DNA from: Chromatiaceae bacterium
Lineage (GTDB): Bacteria > Pseudomonadota > Gammaproteobacteria > Chromatiales > Chromatiaceae
Reading direction: 5' to 3'
DNA length: 64,000 bases
Assembly (NCBI GenBank): GCA_027078745.1
Contig: JALWWO010000010.1
Location: forward strand, 1 to 64,000
Position numbers and translations under genes: made by a program
Shown here: in pieces, positions 43,574 to 53,018 of the stretch
How positions within the stretch are numbered: position 1 is the first letter of the stretch
How the letters are laid out: each line of letters begins with the position of its first letter
The notes under the pieces: model-generated
Seen by the model: the letters and a program-made list of their open reading frames with translations, nothing else
Databases searched by the model: none
Told to the model about the DNA's origin: nothing

Positions 43574-43612
43574 CAGCGCTGGGCAGAGAGGAGCGGAGGG
43601 GAGGAACAGCGC

Positions 43613-44320
43613 ATGGCAAACTTTCAAGGACATCTTCACGGCGCTGCCCTGGTGAGCGGAGGCGCCGCCCTCGGTGCTTATAGCCTGGGTTGGGTGGATC
43701 AGGGACAGACCCAGTGGTTGTTCTTTATCGGCGTCGTTGGGGGTGTGCTACCGGACATTGATTCCGATAACTCGGTGCCCGTGCGCAGCTTCTTCACCTT
43801 GGTTGGGGTCATGCTGGCCTTCTGGATGAGCTTCTTTTTCATCGACCGCTTGCCCGGATGGACCTTGCTTCCCCTCTGGGCCGGCGTCTTTCTCAGTGTC
43901 CGCTATGGGATCTTTGAGATCTTCACGCGGCTCACGGTACATCGGGGAATCTGGCATTCCCTGCTCGCCCTGCTTTTTTCTGCCCTGGCGGGGGTGAATC
44001 TGACCTATCATTTCTTCCACTGGAAACCCTGGGATGCCTGGCTGGCCGGGTTGTTCATCGCCCTGGGTTATCTCACCCATCTGTTGCTCGATGAGCTCTT
44101 CAGCGTGGATCTGCTGGGGCGGCGTCTCAAGCAGTCCTTCGGCTCCGCCATGAAACCCTTCAGCCTTGCCTATCCCTGGACCAGTCTTTCCATGCTCGCA
44201 GCTACCCTTGTCCTGCTCTTCTTCTCTCCCCCGATTCGGGCCGTCGTGCAAGCTGGTGAATACTACGGATTGGAACCCCAATCCCGAGCGCAAGAGCTGA
44301 GAACAATGGGTAACCCCTGA
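43613..44320 (+). CDS. YdjM-like membrane-bound metal-dependent hydrolase
   Basis: A 235-residue inner membrane protein with about five hydrophobic helices. Conserved metal-site motifs of the YdjM/LexA-regulated hydrolase family: GGVLPDIDSDNS (about 43-54), TVHRGIWHSLLALL and GYLTHLLLDELFSVDLLG, plus the N-terminal HLHGAALVSGGAA. The substrate is unknown; the family has been linked to phospholipid-type hydrolysis without proof. It follows the SPFH pair by about 40 bases. No LexA box is evident upstream. Confidence 0.8.
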   Translation: MANFQGHLHGAALVSGGAALGAYSLGWVDQGQTQWLFFIGVVGGVLPDIDSDNSVPVRSFFTLVGVMLAFWMSFFFIDRLPGWTLLPLWAGVFLSVRYGIFEIFTRLTVHRGIWHSLLALLFSALAGVNLTYHFFHWKPWDAWLAGLFIALGYLTHLLLDELFSVDLLGRRLKQSFGSAMKPFSLAYPWTSLSMLAATLVLLFFSPPIRAVVQAGEYYGLEPQSRAQELRTMGNP

Positions 44321-44346
44321 ATGGATGAAGCAATTGAGGTCGTGCG

Positions 44347-45045
44347 ATGTCTGAGCAACAAGCCATCCGCGCCCAGATCGCCCAGGTTATTCAGCAGTTG
44401 GAAACCCTGAATCGGGCACTGGAAGCGCTTTCTCCTGCTCTCTGGCAAGCGATTGACCACGAGGACGAAGAGCGCCTGGCGGCAGGCGTTCGTTTCAAGC
44501 AGCGGTACAATGCTCAGCGCAACGCCCTGAAAGAGCCCTTAGCAGAAATGATCCAACTGCTGCGGGAATATGAACCTGATCCATCCGCTGCTCCGGCTGT
44601 ACAACAGGCAGCCCCCCCGAAGCAACCCAGCTCTCCCCCGCAGGAATCCCCGCTCGTACCGGATTCCCTGCTGGCACAGAAGGAACCCTTCGGCTTCATC
44701 CTGGAAGGCCAGACCGTGACCACTCCTTCCGCCTGGCCCCTGTTCTATGATGCCCTGTTGCAAGAGCTCTATGGTCGAGATCCAAGCCGGTTGCAGCAGC
44801 TTGCTGAGGCGTCTGATCGGTTTCCGAATCAAAATCGGCGCTTGTTCGATCGGATTCCCGATCATCTGGAAGATCCCCTGCCCATCGGGGAACAGCTCTT
44901 CGCGGAAGCAGACCTAGAACCCAAGGCGTTGCTCCAGCTCATTGGCCGTCTGCTCCACACCCTGGGCTATTCCCTGGATCAGTTCAAAATCCTGCTGAAG
45001 GAGAAGAAGCGGGGCACAGTGGAAACCCTGTCCATCGCGGCCTGA
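44347..45045 (+). CDS. Hypothetical protein with Pro-rich linker
   Basis: A 232-residue soluble protein. The N-terminal part (about 1-75) is helical and coiled-coil-like ([19 protein letters not shown]), the middle (about 78-108) is a Pro/Gln/Ser linker, and the C-terminal part (about 118-232) is a compact alpha/beta region with [25 protein letters not shown]. There is no signal peptide or cysteine. Not recognised. It sits between the YdjM-like gene and cca, five bases before cca, so it could belong with either. Confidence 0.6.
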   Translation: MSEQQAIRAQIAQVIQQLETLNRALEALSPALWQAIDHEDEERLAAGVRFKQRYNAQRNALKEPLAEMIQLLREYEPDPSAAPAVQQAAPPKQPSSPPQESPLVPDSLLAQKEPFGFILEGQTVTTPSAWPLFYDALLQELYGRDPSRLQQLAEASDRFPNQNRRLFDRIPDHLEDPLPIGEQLFAEADLEPKALLQLIGRLLHTLGYSLDQFKILLKEKKRGTVETLSIAA

Positions 45046-45049
45046 AGCC

Positions 45050-46285
45050 ATGAAAACCTATCTGGTGGGCGGGGCGGTCCGAGATCGACTCTTGGGGCTG
45101 CCCGTTCGGGAACGGGATTATGTCGTTGTAGGTGCTACTGCAGAAGAACTCCTCGCCCGGGGCTTTCAGCCGGTGGGGAAGGATTTTCCGGTCTTCCTCC
45201 ATCCAGAAACCAAAGAGGAATATGCCCTCGCCCGCACAGAACGGAAATCCGGGCCCGGCTATCGAGGCTTTGTCGTCCATGCGGCGCCGACAGTCACTTT
45301 AGAAGAGGATCTGCGGCGGCGGGATCTCACCATCAACGCTTTGGCAGAGGATGAATCGGGCCATCTCATCGATTTCCACGGGGGGTTGGCGGATCTCAAA
45401 GCCCGCATCCTGCGGCATGTGTCCGATGCCTTCGCGGAAGATCCGGTGCGCATTCTGCGGGTCGCCCGCTTCGCCGCTCGCTTTGCCAAGCTGGGGTTTC
45501 GCATCGCACCGGAAACCCTGAGGCTCATGCGCGCCATGGTGGAGTCCGGCGAGGTAGATACCCTGGTGCCGGAACGGGTTTGGCGGGAGCTGGTGCGAGC
45601 CTTGGAAGAAGATCAGCCCTCCCACTTTTTCAGGGTGCTGCGGGACTGCGGTGCCCTGGCGCGGCTCTTTCCCGAAATCGACCGGCTTTGGGGGATTCCT
45701 CAGCCCAAGAAATGGCATCCTGAAATCGATACAGGCATCCATGTCATGCTGGTATTAGATCAGGCCGCCCGACTTACGCCGGATACCACGGTGCGATTCG
45801 CCGCCCTGACCCATGATTTCGGCAAAGGCACCACGCCGCCAGAGATCCTGCCGAGCCACCGAGGCCATGAAGAACGGAGCGTCGCCCTGATCCAGGACTT
45901 CTGCCAGCGATTTCGAGTGCCGCGCAAATATCGAGAACTGGCGATCACTGTGGCGCGCTATCACGGACTGATTCACAAGGTGAAGGAGCTGCGCCCGGGC
46001 ACCCTGCTGGAAGTGTTGGAAGGGACAGATGCCTTCCGGAGGCCGGATCGATTCGATCAGATCCTGCTAGCCTGTGAAGCGGATTATCGAGGTAGGGAGA
46101 CCTATGAGGAACGGGACTATGCCCAAGCCCGCTGTTGGAAGACCCTGTTCCAAAGCGTCCATCGGATCGATTTGGGTGCGCTCGTCGCGGGGCTTTCTGA
46201 TCCCACCCAGATCGCCAAAACGATCTGCAAGGCGCGGTTGCGGTGCCTGGCTGCTGCTCGGAAGGCTCCCCCCTGCGCTCTCTAG
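45050..46285 (+). CDS. cca: CCA-adding tRNA nucleotidyltransferase
   Basis: A 411-residue enzyme with nucleotidyltransferase head [27 protein letters not shown] (DxD-type RERDYVVV), [34 protein letters not shown], and a C-terminal HD domain with [13 protein letters not shown] and HRGHEERSV. It repairs or builds the CCA end of tRNA; the HD domain gives phosphatase/phosphodiesterase activity in the bacterial long form. The tRNAs in this window encode CCA, so the role here is repair. pcnB, its relative, is about 6 kb upstream. Confidence 0.95.
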   Translation: MKTYLVGGAVRDRLLGLPVRERDYVVVGATAEELLARGFQPVGKDFPVFLHPETKEEYALARTERKSGPGYRGFVVHAAPTVTLEEDLRRRDLTINALAEDESGHLIDFHGGLADLKARILRHVSDAFAEDPVRILRVARFAARFAKLGFRIAPETLRLMRAMVESGEVDTLVPERVWRELVRALEEDQPSHFFRVLRDCGALARLFPEIDRLWGIPQPKKWHPEIDTGIHVMLVLDQAARLTPDTTVRFAALTHDFGKGTTPPEILPSHRGHEERSVALIQDFCQRFRVPRKYRELAITVARYHGLIHKVKELRPGTLLEVLEGTDAFRRPDRFDQILLACEADYRGRETYEERDYAQARCWKTLFQSVHRIDLGALVAGLSDPTQIAKTICKARLRCLAAARKAPPCAL

Positions 46286-47880
46286 AACCGCCGCTGGATA
46301 TAGGATAGGGCGCGGCTGAGGCTGAGATCGATGTTGGAAGGTCCGCTGCGAATCAGGAAATATTCTTCATTTTTATAGCGGAGAAACACGGGTTCCGGCG
46401 CGCGCTCGCATTCCACTGCTCCGATCTGCTTCCCCTCCAGTTCGTACAGTTCAAAATGCAGATACTGGCTCTTCTCCGCTCCCAGATGCTGATGGACCAG
46501 ATTCTTGAAATGCAGCCGGCAGCGATCTTCATTTTCAAACCGATCCGCCTCCAGCCCCAGCAGGGTGCCATCATCCGACACCCCTAAAAGCAAAATGCCC
46601 CCCTCCGTGTTCATGAAGGCGGCGACCCCCTTGAGCCAAGCCAGCTCGATTTCCTTCCCGGGCTTCTGGGTGTGGAGATTCATGCGCATGGTGGATTTGA
46701 ATTCCAGATGCGTGCTCTCCCCGCTGCCGATGAGGTCGTAGAGATCCTTTGCATAGTCTTGCTGGTCGATGCTGAGCTTGGGCAGATCCCGGAGTTGGCG
46801 GCCGTATTTCCGCATGAGGATGGCAACCAGCCCGATGCCGAAGGCGAGGATCACAACGGCGTTCAGGGCGAGGAGATGCCAGCGATGGGCGAGGATGCCC
46901 AGGGTTTCCGATTGAGGAATCACCACGCCGATCCAAGCGCTCTCCGCCCTTTCCGACAGGGGACGAAAGCCCCCCCACCAGGTTTGCCCTTCGCTCACAA
47001 AGGATAAAAGGTCGCCCGCAGGTTTTCCCGCCTTCTGCCAAGCGGCGATGGTATCGATGAGCAAGGGACCGCCGAAGGTTTCCTGAGCAGAGAAAAACCG
47101 CTCTCGGTCCGTCGATGGTGCGGCTTCCTCACCCTTTTTCGGTGCGAACAAGCCCCCGTCCGCACTGAATAGAAAGGCCCTGCCCGCTTCTCCCAAGGGC
47201 AATCGGTCGATGGCTTCCAGGATGCGTTGTAGGGTGATATCGAAGGCGAGCACGCGGGTTTGCTCCTGGGCTTGCCAGGCGAGGGAAGCGGTGATGCCGG
47301 GCACCTGCAAGCTGTGGAAGATATAGGGTGCCGTCCAAGCCACCCCATCCCCCTGGGCTTGCAAGGCCCCTTGATACCAGAGGCGATGGCGGGGATCGTA
47401 GTCCGAAGTGCCTTCCCGAAGCAGTTGTTCCTCTCCTTCAGAGAGCGCCAGCCAAGTCATCTTCCCCTGACTGCCTGCCTGGCGTTCCCGAACGCTGTAG
47501 CTCCCTTGTGGCTCCCGCAGCAGGAAATATTCCTGACCGGTTTCATCCGCGTAGGCAGCGCCCACGATCTGATCCATGTGTCGGAGGATGGGCAAGAATT
47601 GGCGATTGAGCTTCGCCCGATCTGTCGGAGAAACGCGGTTAGCGATCAATGCATCTCGGGCGATGCGAAGCTGCTGTTCCACAGGGAACAACAGGTTTTT
47701 CACCTCATCCCGAACGAGCTGAGAAGCGTCAGCGATGCGACCGGCAGCGATCTCTCGCTTGAGGGTACCGATCAAAAACCAGTTGGCAAGGATCAGCAGA
47801 GCGACGGTCAGCAGGATGACCAGCACCAGATCTCGGAACAAGCGAGAGTGGATGGGAATATTGCGCAGACTGGAAAACAT
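46282..47880 (-). CDS. Membrane Cache-type sensor fused to AlbA_2/Schlafen-type domain
   Basis: A 532-residue protein. Helix 1 at about 17-38 ([21 protein letters not shown]), an extracytoplasmic region of about 290 residues with features of a double Cache sensor ([31 protein letters not shown]), helix 2 at about 335-358, and a cytoplasmic AlbA_2/Schlafen-like domain from about 388: [39 protein letters not shown]. The AlbA_2 domain is usually in cytoplasmic putative DNA- or RNA-binding proteins, so the fusion would bring a periplasmic signal directly to it. No kinase or HAMP domain is seen. The start at MFSSLRN (47880) gives the compact N-terminus; the frame opens at 47979. The 3' end overlaps cca by four bases. 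Confidence 0.8.
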   Translation of the reverse strand: MFSSLRNIPIHSRLFRDLVLVILLTVALLILANWFLIGTLKREIAAGRIADASQLVRDEVKNLLFPVEQQLRIARDALIANRVSPTDRAKLNRQFLPILRHMDQIVGAAYADETGQEYFLLREPQGSYSVRERQAGSQGKMTWLALSEGEEQLLREGTSDYDPRHRLWYQGALQAQGDGVAWTAPYIFHSLQVPGITASLAWQAQEQTRVLAFDITLQRILEAIDRLPLGEAGRAFLFSADGGLFAPKKGEEAAPSTDRERFFSAQETFGGPLLIDTIAAWQKAGKPAGDLLSFVSEGQTWWGGFRPLSERAESAWIGVVIPQSETLGILAHRWHLLALNAVVILAFGIGLVAILMRKYGRQLRDLPKLSIDQQDYAKDLYDLIGSGESTHLEFKSTMRMNLHTQKPGKEIELAWLKGVAAFMNTEGGILLLGVSDDGTLLGLEADRFENEDRCRLHFKNLVHQHLGAEKSQYLHFELYELEGKQIGAVECERAPEPVFLRYKNEEYFLIRSGPSNIDLSLSRALSYIQRRF

Positions 47881-47985
47881 GGGGTTGGGAACGACTTGGG
47901 AAAAGGCAAGGCCCGAGCACATTGCCAAACTCGGGGGGATAAGGGAAGCCTTGAAACTAGTTTCCAGATGTGAGGGCAAGGCGTT

Positions 47986-48130
47986 ATGGATTCCTGGTCT
48001 CCGCTATGCTCCGCCAAGAATGACAGGATCCGCGCCCTTCGTTCCCGCGAAGAGCTTGTCCCTGTGGAGGCTGGGGTGGAAACACAGGAATCTATAACCC
48101 CCTGTCATTCCTGCGAAAGCAGGAATCCAT
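47986..48130. repeat. Inverted pair of REP-like elements
   Basis: ATGGATTCCTG at 47986 and CAGGAATCCAT ending at 48130 form inverted outer ends; AATGACAGG at 48019-48027 and CCTGTCATT at 48101-48109 form inverted inner ends. The right copy (48104-48128) is a good palindrome, with CCTGCGAAAGCAGG inside; the left copy is degenerate. This resembles a BIME-like doublet or a small MITE. Confidence 0.55.
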
Positions 48131-48157
48131 GCCCGCTCATTCCTGTGAATAGCTTAG

Positions 48158-48194
48158 CCCCGCGAAAGCGGGGTCAATCCCCGCGTGTGCGGGG
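48158..48194. repeat. Two consecutive GC hairpins in the REP cluster
   Basis: CCCCGC-GAAA-GCGGGG at 48158-48173 and CCCCGC-GTGT-GCGGGG at 48179-48194, five bases apart. The arms are identical and the loops differ, as in paired repetitive extragenic palindromes. Confidence 0.6.
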
Positions 48195-48383
48195 AAGCCT
48201 CTGCTAAGTTATTCCGTGTTCAAAATTGTTGCCTCGCTCTCGCATCTTGCTTGTATGGCATTCCCTTTTCTCTGAATGCTGCGGGAAAGCGATAATTTTC
48301 CCAGTTCCTGGCCGCTCGTTCCTAGTCTGGGAAAGCAGCTACGACATGCTACACTATTATTTTTCCTTGCATCTGCATCGCTC

Positions 48384-48926
48384 ATGACTACTCCGCAAAA
48401 GAATCGCCTCGTCTTATCCGTTCTCGGCGAAGACCGGCCGGGAATCGTGGAACAGATTTCTCAAATGATTCTGGAGCACGGCTGCAACATCGAGGACAGC
48501 CGCATGGCGGTCTTGGGTGGGGAGTTCGCCGCCATCTTGCTCATCAGCGGTCAGTGGAACACCTTGGCCAAGGTGGAAAGTGCCCTGCCGGAACTGAAGG
48601 AACGCCTCGGCATGCAGGTGATCGCCAAGCGAACTGGCACGCGCTCTCAGGAAGAGGCTCGATTGCCCTACGGGGTGGAGGTGGTCGCCATGGATCATCC
48701 GGGCATCGTCAATCAGCTGGCAGCTTTCTTCGCGGAACGACAGATCAACATCGAGGATATGCGTACCGCTTCCTATGCCGCACCACACACGGGCACGCCC
48801 ATGTTCTCGGTGCAGATGACCATCAGCATTCCGGCGGATCTGCACATCGCCACCTTGCGGGAAAGCTTTATGGAATACTGCGACAGTTTGAATCTGGATG
48901 CCGTGCTGGAACCCATCAGGGAATAG
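48384..48926 (+). CDS. GcvR-like protein with two ACT domains
   Basis: A 180-residue cytoplasmic protein. Two ACT domains: LVLSVLGEDRPGIVEQISQMILEHGCNIED (about 9-38) and VEVVAMDHPGIVNQLAAFFAERQINIEDM (about 99-127), the layout of GcvR, the accessory repressor of the glycine cleavage system that works with GcvA. Neither gcvA nor gcv genes are nearby, so the regulatory target is uncertain. The ATG at 48384 is chosen by homology; the frame opens at 48276. It meets ruvA end to end with an 11-base overlap. Confidence 0.85.
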   Translation: MTTPQKNRLVLSVLGEDRPGIVEQISQMILEHGCNIEDSRMAVLGGEFAAILLISGQWNTLAKVESALPELKERLGMQVIAKRTGTRSQEEARLPYGVEVVAMDHPGIVNQLAAFFAERQINIEDMRTASYAAPHTGTPMFSVQMTISIPADLHIATLRESFMEYCDSLNLDAVLEPIRE

Positions 48927-49533
48927 GATGCAGGGATCGCAGGGCTGCCCGGATCATGGCTTCAGTGCTCTGGCAGTCTTCCGGTACCTGCTGGATCAGT
49001 CGGCTGGCTTCGGTAGGTTTATAGCCCAGTGCGATCAAAGCACTGATGGCATCCGCTCGCGGGTTTGCTTCCGGCTGGGGGCGGGGCTTTTTCTCAGGCA
49101 TTTCCGTTGAAAGCGGCGGCAATCGGTCTTTCATCTCCACGATGAGCCGCTCGGCGGTCTTCTTGCCGATGCCAGGCAACCGGACGAGGGCGGCCACATC
49201 TCGTTGTTCCACACAGCGGGCGAATCCCCGAGCATCCATGCCGGACAGGATCGCCAGTGCCATGCGCGCCCCCACGCCGCTTACCCGCAAGAGGTTCCGA
49301 AAGAGTTGGCGATCAGCTTCCGTCAGAAAGCCATAGAGAATCTGGGCATCTTCCCGAACCACCAGATGGGTGAGCAAGGTGATGGACTTTCCCACCGGCG
49401 GCAGATGATAGAAAGTGGATAGAGGTGCTTCGATCTCATAGCCCACGCCCTGCACGTCCAGCAGCAGTTGAGGGGGGCGTTTGAAAACGATCTCTCCCCG
49501 AAGTTGTCCGATCACGGCCGGAAATCCCGCCAA
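48916..49533 (-). CDS. ruvA: Holliday junction DNA helicase subunit RuvA
   Basis: A 205-residue protein with the RuvA order: N-terminal OB-fold ([29 protein letters not shown]), two helix-hairpin-helix motifs (LLRVSGVGARMALAILSG; LVRLPGIGKKTAERLIVEM) and a C-terminal RuvB-binding domain (ALIALGYKPTEASRLI). It binds four-way junctions as a tetramer and loads RuvB. It overlaps ruvC by 22 bases. ruvB, usually the next gene, is not present; the ACT gene follows convergently instead. Confidence 0.95.
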   Translation of the reverse strand: MAGFPAVIGQLRGEIVFKRPPQLLLDVQGVGYEIEAPLSTFYHLPPVGKSITLLTHLVVREDAQILYGFLTEADRQLFRNLLRVSGVGARMALAILSGMDARGFARCVEQRDVAALVRLPGIGKKTAERLIVEMKDRLPPLSTEMPEKKPRPQPEANPRADAISALIALGYKPTEASRLIQQVPEDCQSTEAMIRAALRSLHPIP

Positions 49534-50051
49534 GAGGCCGCTGCTCGCTTCCGCGGGGGAAGGCGTAGGGAATGGGCATGGCAGAGGGCGATGCCCAGGG
49601 CATCGGCTTCATCCTCTCCGGGGTCGTGAGATAAAGACAGGAGCAAGCGCACCATCCGTTGCACTTGGGATTTCTCCGCCCGACCGCTCCCCACCACCGC
49701 CAGCTTCATCGCCTTCGGGCTATACTCGTGCACGCTCAGCCCCCCCTTCAACCCCGCGCAGAGCGCTGCGCCTCGCGCCTGTCCGAGCTTGAGAGCGGCG
49801 GCGGGATCTCGGGCGAAGATGAGCTGTTCCACCGCCATTTCCTGAGGGAGATAGTCCGCGATGAGCTGGGCGATACCCTCGAAGATCAACAGCAACCGTT
49901 GGGGCCAGGGCTGGTGATCCATGCGCAGGCAACCGCTGTGCACCCAACGGCTCCGGCGGCCATCTGTGTCGATGAGTCCGAAACCGGTGCGGCGGGAACC
50001 GGGATCGATGCCCAGGATTCGATAGGGCTGGGAAGGGAACCCGGCGTTCAA
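49512..50051 (-). CDS. ruvC: Holliday junction resolvase RuvC
   Basis: A 179-residue endonuclease. [17 protein letters not shown] holds the first catalytic aspartate; [26 protein letters not shown] and the C-terminal [14 protein letters not shown] hold the other acidic residues. It cuts Holliday junctions during recombination repair. It overlaps yebC by four bases and ruvA by 22. Confidence 0.96.
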   Translation of the reverse strand: MNAGFPSQPYRILGIDPGSRRTGFGLIDTDGRRSRWVHSGCLRMDHQPWPQRLLLIFEGIAQLIADYLPQEMAVEQLIFARDPAAALKLGQARGAALCAGLKGGLSVHEYSPKAMKLAVVGSGRAEKSQVQRMVRLLLSLSHDPGEDEADALGIALCHAHSLRLPPRKRAAASWRDFRP

Positions 50052-50785
50052 AGGAGATCTTCCTCCGCGATCTCCGCATTGTGATAGACCGCCTGCACGT
50101 CGTCCAGATCTTCCAGGGCATCTACCAGCTTGAGGAATTTCTCGGCGGTCTCCCGATCCAAGCTCACTTGGGTGGCAGCCACATAGGTGACTTCCGCCGC
50201 TTCCGTGTCAAAACCCGCTTGCATCAACCGCTCCTTCACCTGGGAAAAGTCCTCCGGCGTGCAGATCACATCCAGAGAACCATCCTCATTGGTGCGGATG
50301 TCCTCTGCACCCGCATCCAGCGCCACTTCCATCACCGCATCTTCCTCCGTGCCCGGCGGCAGGCTGATGATGCCCTGCTTGCTGAAGAGATAGGCCACGG
50401 AACCTTCTGTGCCCAGGTTGCCCCCCCGCTTGTTGAAGGCATGGCGCACCTCAGCGGCGGTGCGATTGCGGTTATCCGTCATGCAATCCACCATGAGGGC
50501 AGTGCCCCCGGGCCCGTAGCCCTCGTAGCGAATCTCTTCGTAACGCTCGCCTTCTCCTCCTCCTGTGCCCCGCTTGATGGCCCGATCCACCGTCTCCCGA
50601 GGCATGTTGGCCGCGAAAGCCTTATCCATGGCTAAGCGCAGCCGCGGATTAGCGCTGGGATCTCCACCACCGGTGCGGGCCGCTACCGTCACTTCTCGGA
50701 TAAGCTTGGTCCAGATCTTCGCCCGCTTCTTGTCCTGGGCTGCCTTGCGATGTTTGATATTCGCCCATTTGCTATGCCCCGCCAT
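50048..50785 (-). CDS. yebC: YebC/PmpR-family protein
   Basis: A 245-residue protein with [23 protein letters not shown], the invariant family N-terminus, then [57 protein letters not shown] and ending in YHNAEI. Members are described as transcriptional regulators and, more recently, as aids in translating proline runs. It is first in the yebC-ruvC-ruvA unit, as in many proteobacteria. A TATAAT box lies about 40 bases upstream on the minus strand. Confidence 0.95.
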   Translation of the reverse strand: MAGHSKWANIKHRKAAQDKKRAKIWTKLIREVTVAARTGGGDPSANPRLRLAMDKAFAANMPRETVDRAIKRGTGGGEGERYEEIRYEGYGPGGTALMVDCMTDNRNRTAAEVRHAFNKRGGNLGTEGSVAYLFSKQGIISLPPGTEEDAVMEVALDAGAEDIRTNEDGSLDVICTPEDFSQVKERLMQAGFDTEAAEVTYVAATQVSLDRETAEKFLKLVDALEDLDDVQAVYHNAEIAEEDLL

Positions 50786-50861
50786 ACTGCGCCTCTGCTG
50801 ATCCGATGTTGGAAATTGAAAATTATATCAACTTCCCTCACCCGCTGGCACAGACCAGGAA

Positions 50862-50870
50862 TGCTATACT
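50862..50870 (+). promoter_or_regulatory. Extended -10 promoter for the zapD operon
   Basis: TGCTATACT, an extended -10 with one mismatch in the hexamer, about 45 bases ahead of zapD. The -35 region at 17 bases is poor, which is tolerated by extended -10 promoters. Confidence 0.45.
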
Positions 50871-50913
50871 GAGAAAACTTGCGCGCCTGGGGTTGGGAAG
50901 TTAAAGGAAATCG

Positions 50914-51681
50914 GTGTCTCATCTCATCTTTGAACATCCCCTCAACGAGCGGATTCGTTTCTTTCTTCGGCTAGAACATCTGTTTGAAAAGATCCATTTT
51001 TTTCAACGGGGAGACGATCCTTGGGAAACCCGAAGTGCCATCGAAGGGTTGTTAGAGCTCGCGCTGCTCAGCGGTCGCTCGGATCTCAAAAATGAGTTGT
51101 TGAAGGAGCTGGACCGCATCTTCGCCGTGCTCGCTCGGGTGCGCGATCAACCAGGGGTCGATCGGGAAGCTTTGGAACGCATCCTGAGCAAGCTCGAGCA
51201 AGCAGCGGAAAAACTGCGAGGACTCAGCAATCATCTGGGACAGGGCCTCCGGGAGAATGAATTTCTCAAGAGCATCGCCCAGCGCAGCACCATTCCGGGC
51301 GGAACCTGCGGCTTTGATCTTCCCCAATTCCATCACTGGCTCGCCCAACCCCTCGACCAGCGTCAAGCGCAGATTGGGAGTTGGCTGCAGGAACTGGAGC
51401 CGGTGCAGGAAGCCATTCAGCTGATCCTATCCCTCATACGGACGAGCAGCCGAGCCCGACAAGTTCAGGCGAAGGAAGGGTTCTTTCAGGAAACTTTGGA
51501 CGCCCAGCTGCCCGCCCAGCTCTTGCAAGTTCGCCTTCCAGACGGGGTGGACCTCTTTCCCGAAATCAGCGGACATAAGAATCGGTTCTGCATTCGGTTC
51601 CTGCGCTATGACCAGTTGGAAAAGCGCCCGGTCCCCCTGCAGGAAGATCTGGATTTCTCCCTCACCTGCTGCATTTTTTAA
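50914..51681 (+). CDS. zapD: Cell division protein ZapD
   Basis: A 255-residue protein. [21 protein letters not shown] at the N-terminus is the family hallmark; [19 protein letters not shown] and a C-terminal strand region ending [11 protein letters not shown] agree with ZapD (YacF). ZapD cross-links FtsZ filaments at the division site. The zapD-yacG pairing is conserved in gammaproteobacteria. A start with moderate ribosome binding sequence (AAAGGAAA) is used. Confidence 0.93.
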   Translation: MSHLIFEHPLNERIRFFLRLEHLFEKIHFFQRGDDPWETRSAIEGLLELALLSGRSDLKNELLKELDRIFAVLARVRDQPGVDREALERILSKLEQAAEKLRGLSNHLGQGLRENEFLKSIAQRSTIPGGTCGFDLPQFHHWLAQPLDQRQAQIGSWLQELEPVQEAIQLILSLIRTSSRARQVQAKEGFFQETLDAQLPAQLLQVRLPDGVDLFPEISGHKNRFCIRFLRYDQLEKRPVPLQEDLDFSLTCCIF

Positions 51682-51685
51682 ATCC

Positions 51686-51877
51686 ATGGTCCAAACAGTT
51701 TCCTGTCCCACCTGCGGCAAACCTGTGCCCTGGCAATCCCAATCCCGCTGGCGGCCCTTCTGTAGCGAGCGGTGCCGGCTCATCGATCTGGGAGAATGGT
51801 TGGAAGAACGGCGTCGGATTCCTGAACCCTCCGTCGAAAGTTCGGGTGAGCCGCCTGACTCGACCCCCAAACTTTGA
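51686..51877 (+). CDS. yacG: DNA gyrase inhibitor YacG
   Basis: A 63-residue zinc protein with four cysteines at 7, 10, 26 and 30 (CPTC and CSERC), then RLIDLGEWL, the YacG signature. It binds GyrB and blocks DNA binding by gyrase. The C-terminal third is disordered and rich in Pro, Ser and Glu. The ATG at 51686 comes four bases after the zapD stop; the stop overlaps the lpxB start. Confidence 0.95.
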   Translation: MVQTVSCPTCGKPVPWQSQSRWRPFCSERCRLIDLGEWLEERRRIPEPSVESSGEPPDSTPKL

Positions 51878-53016
51878 ACATCGCCATCGTTGCGAATGAG
51901 CCTTCCGGCGATCTGCTGGGAGCTTCCCTCATCCGGCAGTTGAAACGCCTGTGGCCGGAAGCGCGGTTTTTCGGCGTTGCCGGCCCGCAGATGCTGGCGA
52001 CAGGCTGTGAAACCCTGGTCGATCAGGAACGCTTAGCGCGCATGGGACTGGTGGAGGTGGTCCGGCACCTGCCCGAACTGCTGAGCATCCGGGCCCAGTT
52101 AATTCGCCAACTGTCCCAGCGCAAGCCCCAGGTGTTCATCGGGGTGGATGCGCCGGATTTTAATCTGCCCTTGGCCCGAAAACTGCGAGAGCAGGGCATT
52201 CCCACCGTGCATCTGGTCAGCCCCACGGTCTGGGCCTGGCGGGCGGGGCGGGTGAAGCAGCTGCGCCGATCTTTGGATCTGCTCCTAAGCCTCTTTCCCT
52301 TTGAAGAAGCCTTTCTGCGCGCCCACGGGGTGCCCGTCCGCTATATCGGTCATCCCCTGGCGGATGAGATCCCCTTGCAACTGGATCGGGCGGCCGTCCG
52401 TCGGAAATTGCATCTCCCTCTGGAGGATCCGATCATCGCCCTGTTGCCCGGCAGCCGGAGCACGGAGGTGCAGGCCCTGGCCCAACCCATGCTGGAAACC
52501 GCCCGCTGGTGCTTGGCGCGGGAACCGAATCTGCGCTTTCTAGTGCCCTTGGTTTCTCCGAACATTCGGGCCCAGTTTGAAGCGATTCTTCAGACACAGG
52601 GAAAAGGGCTGCCCCTCCTCCTACTCGACGGCCAGAGCCGAGCCGCCATCGCCGCTGCAGATGCGGTGCTCACCGCTTCGGGCACCGCTACCTTGGAAGC
52701 CCTGCTGCTCAAGCGGCCCATGGTGGTAGCCTATCGCATCCATCCCTTGACCTATTGGTTAGTGAAAACCTTCCGCTTGGTGAAAGTGCCCCATATCGCC
52801 ATGGCGAATCTGCTTGTGGGTCGGGCATTCGCGCCGGAATTTCTACAGGAGCATTGCAAAGCTCAAGAGATGGGCCCTCCGCTGCTGCGCTTCCTGCGAG
52901 ATCGGGAAGCCGTGGCGGAGATCCAGCGGGCATATGAGCGTGTACACCACGATTTGCGACGACAAGCCAGCCATCAGGCGGCTTTAGCGATTTCTGAACT
53001 GTTGGGGAGAACCTAG
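51874..53016 (+). CDS. lpxB: Lipid-A-disaccharide synthase
   Basis: A 380-residue GT19 glycosyltransferase joining UDP-diacylglucosamine and lipid X. It begins [19 protein letters not shown]; other motifs are [49 protein letters not shown] and [22 protein letters not shown]. It acts at the inner membrane surface in LPS synthesis, evidence that the host is Gram-negative. It uses a TTG start overlapping the yacG stop. Usual lpx neighbours (lpxA, fabZ) are not upstream, but rnhB follows as usual. Confidence 0.96.
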   Translation: MNIAIVANEPSGDLLGASLIRQLKRLWPEARFFGVAGPQMLATGCETLVDQERLARMGLVEVVRHLPELLSIRAQLIRQLSQRKPQVFIGVDAPDFNLPLARKLREQGIPTVHLVSPTVWAWRAGRVKQLRRSLDLLLSLFPFEEAFLRAHGVPVRYIGHPLADEIPLQLDRAAVRRKLHLPLEDPIIALLPGSRSTEVQALAQPMLETARWCLAREPNLRFLVPLVSPNIRAQFEAILQTQGKGLPLLLLDGQSRAAIAAADAVLTASGTATLEALLLKRPMVVAYRIHPLTYWLVKTFRLVKVPHIAMANLLVGRAFAPEFLQEHCKAQEMGPPLLRFLRDREAVAEIQRAYERVHHDLRRQASHQAALAISELLGRT

Positions 53017-53018
53017 CT

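Larger units (their letters stand above)
47881..48383. other. 503-base intergenic region carrying a cluster of REP-like palindromes
   Basis: There is no gene between the Cache-AlbA_2 gene and the ACT-domain gene, which point away from each other. The central 200 bases hold several palindromic repeats, listed separately. Promoters for both genes must lie in the flanks, but no strong sigma-70 match is evident. Confidence 0.6.

Noticed and set aside
48101-48194. CRISPR array
   Set aside because: The repeats are palindromes with different loops and irregular short spacing, without spacers of constant length or cas genes.
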